Source of the DNA: Anaerolineae bacterium CG2_30_64_16
GTDB taxonomy: Bacteria > Chloroflexota > Anaerolineae > CG2-30-64-16
Length of the DNA stretch: 33,349 bases
NCBI GenBank assembly: GCA_001871755.1
Contig: MNXL01000393.1
Location: forward strand, 1 to 33,349
Direction: 5' to 3'
The number at the start of each line of letters is the position of its first letter. The stretch's first letter is position 1. Under the pieces are notes generated by a model. It worked only from the letters and a program-made list of their open reading frames with translations. It did no database searches and was not told the origin of the DNA. The translations under genes were made by a program, and so were the position numbers. Below are positions 18,934-28,653 of this stretch, one piece after another.

Positions 18934-21658
18934 ACTGCCCGCCTCCACCGGATTTTCCACGACGCAGCGCCCGGTGCCGCGCCCGACCTGGCTCTGGCTG
19001 ATCGGGGCCGGGACCGTCCTGGCCGCGGGCGCCGTTTTCGGTCCATTGCCCGCCGCGTTACTGGTGCTTGCTCTGCTGGGAGCGCTGGTGCTCCTGCGGG
19101 GTTGGCCGGTCAGTGGCATGGTGCTGCTCGTCGCCGCGGCGATGCTGACGCATTTCAAGGCCGACGTCGGTCCCGTTTCAGTGCGCCCTGAACACCCGGC
19201 AATCTTGCTGGTCGGCGCGCTGTGGCTCTGGCAGATCATCATCCACCAAAGGCCGTTTCGCCTGGACTGGCCGGCGTTCTTCGCCCTGGCCTGGTTCGGG
19301 CTTAACGTGGGGGCCACGCTGGCCAACGCGCCCGATCCCGGCGACTCGTTGCGCCACATCTTCCGGCTTTCCCTGATGGTCGCCACCTACGTCGTGGGGA
19401 TCAACCTGTTGCGGACGCCGCGCTCGTGGACGGCGGCCTTCCACGGGTTCTTGCTCCTGGCGTTCGGCGAGGCTGCGTTCGGTTTGATCGCCCTGGCGCT
19501 GTACCGTTTCGGCATCAACGTGGGGGTGCAAACGGCCTGGGTGCTGACCCATCCCGTGCCGTACGGCACGCTGGAAGAAGGCAACATGTTCGGCAGCCAT
19601 TCGGCGGCCTGGCTGATCGCCTTTCTGGCGCTTTTCCTGGCTCACTCGGCCCGGTTTTCCTCCCTCAGGTCAAAGCTCTCCGGCCTATCGCTCCCACTGG
19701 GGGCCGCCGTCGCCGGGACCGGGCTGGCGGTCCTGCTTAGCTTTAGCCGGGGCGCCTGGCTGGCGTTGCTGGTCGGGCTGGCGCTGCTTTTCATCTACTA
19801 CAGCCCGCGCAGTCGCGGCCAGTACCTGCGCGGCACACTGCTGGCGCTGGGTGGACCATTCCTGGTCATCAGCTTGTTGCTGCTGATCCAGACCCTACCG
19901 GAAAGCGTGCCGCTGGCCGCCCGCCTGCGCACTTTCACCACTCTGGCCAACGATCCCACCGTCAATTCCCGGCTGGGCAACTACTACGAGGGCCTGATGG
20001 ATTGGGCGGCCCATCCCTGGCTCGGCTGGGGACCCGGCACTTTTTACCAACTGCACGGCATCCGCAACTGGGCGCCCGCCTGGCTGAGCAATCAGATCGT
20101 GCGCACGCTGCAAGAAACCGGCGTCTTCGGACTGTTGGCTTATGGTGGTTTCGTGGTCACGTTGCTCTGGGCGGCGGCGCGCGGTATCCGGCGTGCCTCA
20201 AATCCGCACAACCGGGCCGCGTTGCTGGGCCTGACGCTTGGCTTCGTGGTCCTGCAAGTGGCCTACCAGGCCACAGATGGCACCTGGCTGGCCGCGATGT
20301 GGGTCCAGGCCGCGCTGCTGGCGTCAGGGGCGCGGTTGATCGGGGATCGGCAAATCGGCAAATCGGCAAATGGCAAATGGCAAATGGCGCAATCCGCAAT
20401 CCGCAATCCGCAGTCCCAAATCCGCAATCCCCAATCCCCAATCCCCCTTCTCTTCATCCACAGCTCCGACGAAATGTACGGCTCGGACGTGGTGCTGCTG
20501 GAGTTGCTGCGGCGGCTCGACCGGACCCGCTTTGCGCCGCTGGTGGCGCTGCCGACCGACATCACCTACGAACAGGGCCAGGCCCGGCTCAGCGACGAGC
20601 TGACGAAGCTGAGCATCCCCGTCCGTCACATCGATTTCGCGGTGCTGCGCCGGCGCTATCTCAGCCCGCGCGGCCTGCCCGGGTTCGCGCGGCGGCTCTG
20701 GCGCGGGAGTCGGGAGTTGGCCGATTGGATGCGGAGCGCAGACGTAGCGTTGGTCCACGCCAACACCGTGGCCGTGCTGGGCGGCGCGCTGGCCGCAAAG
20801 CTGGCGGGCCGGCCGCTGCTGTGGCACGTGCACGAGATCATCGTCGAGCCGCGCTGGCTGCGCTGGCTGATCGCCCGGCTGGTCACGGCCGCGGCGGATC
20901 GGATCGTGGTCATCTCCGGGCCGGTGGCCGAACATCTGTTGGGGCTGGGCGCGGCCCGGGGCGCGCGGGATAAAGTCATAGTGATCCCGGACGCGGTCGA
21001 CACCGAGCGGTTCAACCCCGCCAACGATGGCGCGCCGGCGCGGGAGGCGTGGGGCATCCGGCCGGACCAGGTGCTGATCGGCATGGCCGGCCGGATTCAC
21101 ACCTGGAAGGGGCAGGGCGTGCTGGTGGAGGCCGCGCGACTGCTGCGCGACCGCTGCGCCGAGGCCCGGTTCGTGATCGCCGGCGACATCGTGCCCGGCC
21201 AATCGGCGCCCAAGGAGGCGTTGGAGGCGGCCATCGCCGCGGGCGGGCTGGCCGATCGGGTCCAGTTGGTTGGTTTCTGGCCGGACGCCCGCCAGGTGAT
21301 GGCCGGCCTGGACGTGCTGGCGCTGCCCAGCACCGCGCCGGAGCCGTTCGGGCTGGTGGTGCTGGAGGCGATGGCCAGCGGCAAGCCGGTGATCGCCACC
21401 GCGGCCGGCGGCCCGCTGGAGATCGTCGGCGATGGCGAAACCGGGCTCCTGGTACCCCCGCGCGACCCGGCCGCCCTGGCCGACGCCATCGAGCGGCTGG
21501 TCCGTGATCCCGATCTGCGGGCGCGCATGGCCGCGGCCGGCCGGCGCCGGGCGGTGGAGAAGTTTGGGTTTGCTGCGCATATAGTAACGTTTGAGCGAGT
21601 ATATCAAGCACTGCTCGCTTCCAAAGTCGCTATTGGATTCGCCAGTCGGAGACGTTAG
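18926..21658 (+). CDS. Fused O-antigen ligase/polymerase-like membrane domain + C-terminal GT4 domain
   Basis: ATG at 18926 (MPELPASTG); Wzy/WaaL-like TM domain with FSRGAWLALLVGLALLF and NYYEGLMDWAAHPWLGWGPG; then LFIHSSDEMYGSDVVLLELLRRL...VIPDAVDTERF...PEPFGLVVLEAMASGKPVIATAAGGPLEIV. The two are joined by a repeat-encoded linker (20343-20448). Confidence 0.85.
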   Translation: MPELPASTGFSTTQRPVPRPTWLWLIGAGTVLAAGAVFGPLPAALLVLALLGALVLLRGWPVSGMVLLVAAAMLTHFKADVGPVSVRPEHPAILLVGALWLWQIIIHQRPFRLDWPAFFALAWFGLNVGATLANAPDPGDSLRHIFRLSLMVATYVVGINLLRTPRSWTAAFHGFLLLAFGEAAFGLIALALYRFGINVGVQTAWVLTHPVPYGTLEEGNMFGSHSAAWLIAFLALFLAHSARFSSLRSKLSGLSLPLGAAVAGTGLAVLLSFSRGAWLALLVGLALLFIYYSPRSRGQYLRGTLLALGGPFLVISLLLLIQTLPESVPLAARLRTFTTLANDPTVNSRLGNYYEGLMDWAAHPWLGWGPGTFYQLHGIRNWAPAWLSNQIVRTLQETGVFGLLAYGGFVVTLLWAAARGIRRASNPHNRAALLGLTLGFVVLQVAYQATDGTWLAAMWVQAALLASGARLIGDRQIGKSANGKWQMAQSAIRNPQSQIRNPQSPIPLLFIHSSDEMYGSDVVLLELLRRLDRTRFAPLVALPTDITYEQGQARLSDELTKLSIPVRHIDFAVLRRRYLSPRGLPGFARRLWRGSRELADWMRSADVALVHANTVAVLGGALAAKLAGRPLLWHVHEIIVEPRWLRWLIARLVTAAADRIVVISGPVAEHLLGLGAARGARDKVIVIPDAVDTERFNPANDGAPAREAWGIRPDQVLIGMAGRIHTWKGQGVLVEAARLLRDRCAEARFVIAGDIVPGQSAPKEALEAAIAAGGLADRVQLVGFWPDARQVMAGLDVLALPSTAPEPFGLVVLEAMASGKPVIATAAGGPLEIVGDGETGLLVPPRDPAALADAIERLVRDPDLRARMAAAGRRRAVEKFGFAAHIVTFERVYQALLASKVAIGFASRRR
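20343..20448. repeat. Simple tandem repeat tract (atcggcaa / atggcaa / atccgca / atcccca units) within the fusion CDS
   Basis: ggatcggcaaatcggcaaatcggcaaatggcaaatggcaaatggcgcaatccgcaatccgcaatccgcagtcccaaatccgcaatccccaatccccaatccccc. Confidence 0.93.
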
Positions 21659-21727
21659 CCGAAGTGGTTCGGCGTGGCTTGCGAAGACCATCGCCTTAGA
21701 CGAAACGCAACGATAACTGGAGAAACG

Positions 21728-23878
21728 ATGAACGCCTGGAACCGCTCGAACCGTCTCTTCGCTTCAGCCATGTCTGTCTGGAGCACCTGGCTGCTTCTGC
21801 CGATATTGGTGGGGGCTCTGGGCACACGCATGTGGCAGTTAGGGCGTGAGAGTTTGTGGTTTGACGAAATCTACACGGCCGAACTGGCGCAACGTCCGGT
21901 ATCTGAGATTGCCCTTCGGCTTCTGCGTTGGGGGGTTGACCCTCCGTTACACTACTATGCCGTGTGGGCCGCGTTGCGTGGGTTTGGCGCCTTGGGCGTT
22001 GAGATTGCGGCACGCCTCCCCTCGGTGATGGCTGGCACATTGGCGGTCGCGGCGCTCTACATGACCGCGCGCCATCTATGGAGCCGGCCTGCGGGGACGG
22101 CGATTGGCCTGATCGCAGCGGGGGCGTTTGCTCTGGCACCGTTTCAGGTGGAGTATGCTCAGGAAGCTCGAGCCTATGCGTTCGTGGTGCTGTGGACATC
22201 GGTGGCGGTCTGTGGCCTGGTATGGGCCACAGGTAATCCGGGCCCTGGTCTTGACGCGCGTGGGTGGCGGCATCCGGGATGGGTCATATGGCTGCTCGGA
22301 GCGACACTTGCCCTTTACACGCACTACATCGCGGTACTGGCCGTTTCCGGGCTTGCGCTATTTGGGATTCTGTCAACGTTGCGTTTGCAAAGACAAAGGC
22401 CTCCACGGGTGCTCTTGGGGAGCCTGATCTGGCTGGTTAGCCCGTTTCTGCTCTTCATACCGTGGCTGGCCCAGGCTGAGCAACAGTTTGCCCAGATGGC
22501 CGGCAGGTCGTCTGCCGGTACCGGCTGGTTAGAGCCTAGGATGCTTTCCATAGCATTGGTGAAGCACATGTCCTATGTGCTCGGCGCGGGAGCAGCTTCT
22601 CCCTGGCGAAAGGTGATCCCCCTCCTGGCCATGCTTGGCTGCGTGACGATGGTCGCCAGGCGCGAGTGGCGGGTCTTATGGCTCACAGTTCTATGGTTCT
22701 TGCCATCGGTTGCCTTCTTGCTGGCGATGCCTGTGCGCCCGTTTCCGGATCGCTATCTGATCATTTGGGCACCAACATTTCTCCTGTTGGCGGCTCGCGG
22801 TACTTACGCACTGGCCGAGTTGGTAGTAGCTTTTGTTCGCAGACCAGCGTACCGAACTCATGTAGCTCTGCTCCTGGGAACGGTATTCTGGCTGGCGCTG
22901 TGGCTTGGCCTGCAACATTACTACACAGTCCATAAGCAAGACTGGCGCGATGCGATCCGCCTGGTAAACGCCTCGCCGCCCATGCCCTTGTATGCACCGT
23001 GGATGCCTTCTATCGCCTGTTTCTATGCGAGTAACGATCCCACCCATCCTGCTCTCGATTCACGTGACCCTGCTGAGTTACAGGCTCGCCTTCTGGCAGA
23101 ACCACGGGCATGGCTGATAGTCAACCAAATCCAACGAGCATTCGACCCAGAGGACAAGATAGCTGACGCCTGGTATCCTCTCAGTCATGTTGATCTCGTT
23201 TTCTGGGGCAACTTACACCTGGTTTACGTGGGTGGACAGGCAAAACCCTCTGAGTTGATTGCTGAGGTTGAACGCATGGAGCTCCCCCCAGCGGCGCCCG
23301 TGTGGCTGAGCCTGGCCCGCGCTCAGCGTAAGATCGGCGATACCGAGGCTGCCAGACACACATTGCACCGTGCCGCCGAGTTCGCACGGGTAGATCCTTC
23401 GCCCCAGTATTTGCGGGACATCGCGGGGGAGATGCGTTTGCTGGGGTTACACGAGGAGGCTATCGAGCTTTACCGAACTGCCTTGAAGCGCATGCCGGAT
23501 GACGTGGAGACGCGACTGGGTCTGGCTGTCAGTGCAACCGCCTTGCAACGCCCCGACGAGGCGTTGCAAGTTCTAGCTTCTTTGCCGCGGAAAGAAGCCA
23601 ACAAGTATTGGCCCCAGCGTTTGTTGGGAGAGGCATACCGGCAAAAAGGCCAGCTTGCTCAAGCACTGGCACATTTCGCGGCCGCAGAAAAATCTAAATC
23701 GACAGATGCCGACATCTGCGTGCTGCTGGCAACGACCAGTGACGCGCTGAGCGACAGCGTAGGGGCTGTGTACTGGTGGCAGCAATACTTAGAGCGGGCA
23801 CCTGACGGGCCGTTTCGCGCGTCTGCATGCCAGTATTTTATCGAACATAATGGGCCAGCCTGTTCTGACCAACCATAG
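21728..23878 (+). CDS. GT39-like membrane protein with C-terminal TPR region
   Basis: LGRESLWFDEIYTAELAQRP near the N-terminus, FQVEYAQEARAYAFVVLW, many TM helices, then TPR-like repeats (EEAIELYRTALKRMPDDVETRLGLA..., GQLAQALAHFAAAEK). Confidence 0.85.
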   Translation: MNAWNRSNRLFASAMSVWSTWLLLPILVGALGTRMWQLGRESLWFDEIYTAELAQRPVSEIALRLLRWGVDPPLHYYAVWAALRGFGALGVEIAARLPSVMAGTLAVAALYMTARHLWSRPAGTAIGLIAAGAFALAPFQVEYAQEARAYAFVVLWTSVAVCGLVWATGNPGPGLDARGWRHPGWVIWLLGATLALYTHYIAVLAVSGLALFGILSTLRLQRQRPPRVLLGSLIWLVSPFLLFIPWLAQAEQQFAQMAGRSSAGTGWLEPRMLSIALVKHMSYVLGAGAASPWRKVIPLLAMLGCVTMVARREWRVLWLTVLWFLPSVAFLLAMPVRPFPDRYLIIWAPTFLLLAARGTYALAELVVAFVRRPAYRTHVALLLGTVFWLALWLGLQHYYTVHKQDWRDAIRLVNASPPMPLYAPWMPSIACFYASNDPTHPALDSRDPAELQARLLAEPRAWLIVNQIQRAFDPEDKIADAWYPLSHVDLVFWGNLHLVYVGGQAKPSELIAEVERMELPPAAPVWLSLARAQRKIGDTEAARHTLHRAAEFARVDPSPQYLRDIAGEMRLLGLHEEAIELYRTALKRMPDDVETRLGLAVSATALQRPDEALQVLASLPRKEANKYWPQRLLGEAYRQKGQLAQALAHFAAAEKSKSTDADICVLLATTSDALSDSVGAVYWWQQYLERAPDGPFRASACQYFIEHNGPACSDQP

Positions 23879-24024
23879 GGCCTCACCAGTTCAACAGGCA
23901 AGAATTTTCTGAATGCTTTGGTCTGTTTGGGTCCGGCCTGTAAGCGCAGCGGTCTTGTCCGGGTCAGGTAAGTCATGCTTTCATTCGAATATCATGACCG
24001 ACCACAACGGCATGGAGGTCTCTT

Positions 24025-24762
24025 ATCCGTAAGCACTGTGTACCAACTCTCGGGGCGCTGATCCTTGCCTGTAGACTGATCCTTGGCGCAGGTTGCAGCG
24101 CATTACCCACCGATCAGAACCACGCACCCGCCCACATCTGGATCCTGGGCGACAGCCTGACCGGCGGGCTCTATGCGTCTGACGCGGATGCGACTTTCCG
24201 CAGCCTGCTTTTCGGGAATTTGCAGGAGCAATCCGGGCATCAGATCGAAGAGCTGTACTGGCGCCGGTTCTGCACGCTGGCCAGCCTGGAGGGGCGTTGG
24301 GAAGAGCTGGCCGGACACCCCGACCTGGTCTTCATCGAAATCGGCATCAACGACGTGGCCAACGTCAATTGCGAACAGGTCCCTGAGTCAGCGTGGCGGG
24401 CGCGCTACGGCGCGATGCTCGACCGCATCCACGCCCGCGCGCCGGACGCGGCGATCATCGTGGGCACGATCCCGTGGTGCGGCTGGTCGGATGGCAACCC
24501 AACCCGCGCCCGGGCGCTCGCCTACAGCGATTGGATTCGAGCGGAGGCAGACGCGCGCGGCCTGGCGGTGGCGGATCTGTGGGCGGTGACGGTCGATCGG
24601 CCGGACGGTATCTCGGCCCCGAAACAACCGAGTGCCTTCCCGCCCAAATATCAAGGCGACACGTTCCATCCCAACGACGTGGGGCACGCGCGCATCGCTG
24701 AGACGTTTTACCAGACATACGTCGAGCATTATGCCAACAACGCTACGGGGAATGCAAAGTGA
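24025..24762 (+). CDS. SGNH/GDSL-family hydrolase, putative lipoprotein, possible non-canonical ATC start
   Basis: IWILGDSLTGG (block I), FIEIGINDVANVN (block III), DTFHPNDVGHARIAE (block V). Frame is open upstream of the track start (24220) to a stop at 23995; translation from ATC 24025 gives [M]RKHCVPTLGALILACRLILGAGCSALPTDQN with ggaggt just upstream. Confidence 0.75.
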   Translation: MRKHCVPTLGALILACRLILGAGCSALPTDQNHAPAHIWILGDSLTGGLYASDADATFRSLLFGNLQEQSGHQIEELYWRRFCTLASLEGRWEELAGHPDLVFIEIGINDVANVNCEQVPESAWRARYGAMLDRIHARAPDAAIIVGTIPWCGWSDGNPTRARALAYSDWIRAEADARGLAVADLWAVTVDRPDGISAPKQPSAFPPKYQGDTFHPNDVGHARIAETFYQTYVEHYANNATGNAK

Positions 24763-25859
24763 AAATCGCCATGCTCGGCAGCCGGGGCATCCCGGCCAGT
24801 TATAGTGGGTTCGAAACTTACTACGAACAGTTGGGCGCGCGACTGGTGCAGCGCGGCCACCAAGTCACCGTGTACTGCCGCACGCACCACATCGCCTACC
24901 CCGATCCCACCTATCGGGGCATGCGGCTGGTCAAGCTGTCCACCATCCCCAACAAATATCTGGACACCATCGTCCACAGCGCCCTCTCCGGCCTGCACGC
25001 CCTGACCCAGGGCTACGACATCGCGCTCTACGTCATCGCGGGCAACAGCCTGGTGGCCTGGATCCCGCGGCTGGCCGGGCAGGTGACCGTCCTGAACGTG
25101 GACGGCCTGGATTGGAAACGGGCCAAGTGGCCGGGGCCGGCCAAGGCCTACATCCGCTTCGCCGAGCGGATGGCCCCTGTCCTGCCCACCGCCTACCTGA
25201 CCGATTCGCGCGTCGTCCAGGCTTATTACCGCGAGGCATACGGGAGCGAGCCGCCCTACATCCCCTACGGCTCGGAAGTCCCCCGCGTCCCGCCCGGCGA
25301 AACCCTGGCGCGTTTCGGCCTGGAAGCCCGCAAATACATCCTGTTCGTGGGCCGACTGGTGCCGGAGAACTGCGCCCACCACCTGATTGAGGCGTTCCAG
25401 GGGCTGGACACCGACCTGCGGTGCGTCATCGTCGGGGACGCGCCCTACGCCGAGGCCTACATCGCGCGGCTCAAGGCCACTCGCGACCCACGCGTGATCT
25501 TCACCGGCTACCAGTTCGGGACGGCGTATCACGAGCTGGGCTCCAACGCAGCCGTTTTCGTGGAGACGTCCGGGGTGGGCGGCACCCACCCGGCCCTGCT
25601 GGAGGCGATGGCGTTCGGTAACTGCGTCGTGGTTCACGACACGGCCGAGAACCTGGAGACGATCGGGGACGCCGGGCTGAGCTACCACGGCGCAACTGGC
25701 GCCGATGCGCTGCGCGAACTGTTAGCCCGGCTGCTGGCCGACCCCGATCTGGTCGCCGAACTCCGCGCCCGCGCGGCGGCCCGGGCCGCTGCGGTCTACA
25801 GTTGGGACGCGATCACCGACCAGTACGAAGCACTGTTCGAGGCTCTGCTCACGCGCTGA
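24759..25859 (+). CDS. GT4 with DUF1972 N-terminus (rhamnosyltransferase-like)
   Basis: MKIAMLGSRGIPASYSGFETYYEQLGARLVQRGHQVTVYCR; ILFVGRLVPENCAHHLIEAF; GGTHPALLEAMAFGNCVVVHDT. Confidence 0.9.
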   Translation: MKIAMLGSRGIPASYSGFETYYEQLGARLVQRGHQVTVYCRTHHIAYPDPTYRGMRLVKLSTIPNKYLDTIVHSALSGLHALTQGYDIALYVIAGNSLVAWIPRLAGQVTVLNVDGLDWKRAKWPGPAKAYIRFAERMAPVLPTAYLTDSRVVQAYYREAYGSEPPYIPYGSEVPRVPPGETLARFGLEARKYILFVGRLVPENCAHHLIEAFQGLDTDLRCVIVGDAPYAEAYIARLKATRDPRVIFTGYQFGTAYHELGSNAAVFVETSGVGGTHPALLEAMAFGNCVVVHDTAENLETIGDAGLSYHGATGADALRELLARLLADPDLVAELRARAAARAAAVYSWDAITDQYEALFEALLTR

Positions 25860-25930
25860 TGACCCCCCGTCACTGTCTGCCCTGAAAATACACAACGAAT
25901 GGGGAAAACAACGAATTTCTTGCTGTGGTC

Positions 25931-26040
25931 GGCTTCGTCCTGAGGCTCGCGAAGGGTCTACGACCGAGCTACCGTTTTCATGCACCGTGGCCCTTCGACG
26001 AGGCCCTTCGATAGACTCAGGACACGGCTCAGGACAGGCG
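25931..26040. repeat. Intergenic composite repeat of cttcg(a)...ctcagga type in opposed orientations
   Basis: cttcgtcctgaggctcgcgaagggtc (about 25933-25958) opposed to gcccttcgacgaggcccttcgatagactcaggacacggctcaggacaggc (about 25990-26039). Confidence 0.8.
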
Positions 26041-26229
26041 CCGCGCTCGGCATGAACACTATCCGTATCCTCTCAAAAAGGTGGGGACGAATCTGCTCAA
26101 GCCGAGTCCGTGACTCGGCGGGCGAGCGGCGGATCGCTGTGAAGGGGCGCTCAGCAGACGCGTAGCCAGGTGATGAATCGACCGATCCCCCGATTTGGCC
26201 CCTAACCGCCTTGCTGCTAGAATTGAGCG

Positions 26230-26303
26230 GTTCCACGATGGAACAAATCGTCAGCGCAGTGACGCCCCATTCCATCCGGGCAACACCCGGGGGAGGGCGT
26301 CAC
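26230..26303 (+). promoter_or_regulatory. Candidate structured leader (two hairpins) upstream of the EamA gene
   Basis: GTTCCA-CGA-TGGAAC (26230-26244), then GTGACGCCC (26259-26267)/GGGCGTCAC (26295-26303), 9-bp perfect stem, capped by CCGGG-CAACA-CCCGG (26276-26290). Confidence 0.45.
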
Positions 26304-26408
26304 CTTTTGTCGGAGAGAAACGATGCCGTGCGCCTATCTGCGCCCGCTGCGCTTTGTATGACTGGGGCGCCTGGAAATGGACCATGACCCAAGCCGGGAG
26401 CCAGGTCT

Positions 26409-27254
26409 GTGATCGTCGCCCAGCTTCTCGGCGCGTTTCTGGCCCTTGCATCGGCGGCCGTGTTCGGCGGTGGGGATTTTAGCGGCGGCGTGGCCACGCG
26501 GCGCCATCACCAGTTCCAGGTGCTGGCGTTGTCAGCGATCGCCAGCATCGCGTTGCTGGCCGCTTTTGCCCTGCTGTGGCGGGAGACCTTGCCCTCGCCG
26601 CGCAGCGTGCTGTGGGCGGCCGCGGCCGGCGTCGCCGGCTCGTTGGGGCTGGCCGCGCTCTACCGGGGACTGTCGCTGGGGAACGCGGCCAGCGTGTCGC
26701 CGACTGCCGGCGTGATCGGCGCGGCCGTGCCCGTGGTCTTTGCCGCGCTGACCGAGGGGTTGCCGCCGCCCGTCCGCATGATGGGGTTCGCGATTGCCAT
26801 CGCCGGCATCTGGCTGGTGACGCGCGTGCCCGCCGCGGATGGCCTGGGCTCACGCCACAACCTGCTGTTGGCGGTTTTCGCCGGCATCGCGTTCGGCGCG
26901 TTCTTCATCTTCATCGCGCAGGTCGAAGCGGATGCGGTCTTCCTGCCGCTGATGTTCGCCAAGATCGTAGCTTTCGGTCTGGCGTTGGCGTTGCTCCGGC
27001 TCAAACGCCTGCCGTTGCCGGGGCCGAGGAGCAACCCGATCGCCCTGCTCGCCGGCCTGCTCGACGCGTCGGCGAATGCGCTTTACCTGGTGGCCAGCCA
27101 GCTCACGAGGCTGGACGTGGCCGTTGTGCTGACGTCGCTCTACCCGGCCGGGACAGTGCTGCTGGCGCGCGGCCTGCAGAAGGAACCGACCTCACGCCCG
27201 CAATGGGTCGGCGTCCTGCTCTGTCTGGTCGCCATCGCACTGATCGTCGTCTAG
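26409..27254 (+). CDS. EamA/DMT-superfamily transporter
   Basis: GTG start; 10-TM DMT pattern with [33 protein letters not shown] and [25 protein letters not shown]. Confidence 0.9.
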   Translation: MIVAQLLGAFLALASAAVFGGGDFSGGVATRRHHQFQVLALSAIASIALLAAFALLWRETLPSPRSVLWAAAAGVAGSLGLAALYRGLSLGNAASVSPTAGVIGAAVPVVFAALTEGLPPPVRMMGFAIAIAGIWLVTRVPAADGLGSRHNLLLAVFAGIAFGAFFIFIAQVEADAVFLPLMFAKIVAFGLALALLRLKRLPLPGPRSNPIALLAGLLDASANALYLVASQLTRLDVAVVLTSLYPAGTVLLARGLQKEPTSRPQWVGVLLCLVAIALIVV

Positions 27255-27289
27255 GAGAGCGCTATCGCTGCCCGGAAAGGAAGCTTGAC

Positions 27290-28564
<1,275 letters not shown>

Positions 28565-28592
28565 CGAGCAGCAAGTAAGGCATCGGGACCGC

Positions 28593-28635
28593 CTTGTTTC
28601 CCTGTTTCCTTGTCTACTTGTTTCCTTGTCTACTC
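28593..28635. repeat. Tandem pyrimidine-rich repeat (ttgtttcc/ttgtctac units) upstream of purB
   Basis: cttgtttccctgtttccttgtctacttgtttccttgtctact between purA and purB. Confidence 0.9.
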
Positions 28636-28653
28636 CTACCCAGGAAAACCGCC

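Noticed and set aside
20324-21691. 455-aa antisense ORF opposite the GT4 domain
   Set aside because: Shadow ORF; sense strand has strong GT4 motifs.
26195-26482. Small ORFs in the EamA leader
   Set aside because: Overlap strong hairpins, no recognisable protein features.
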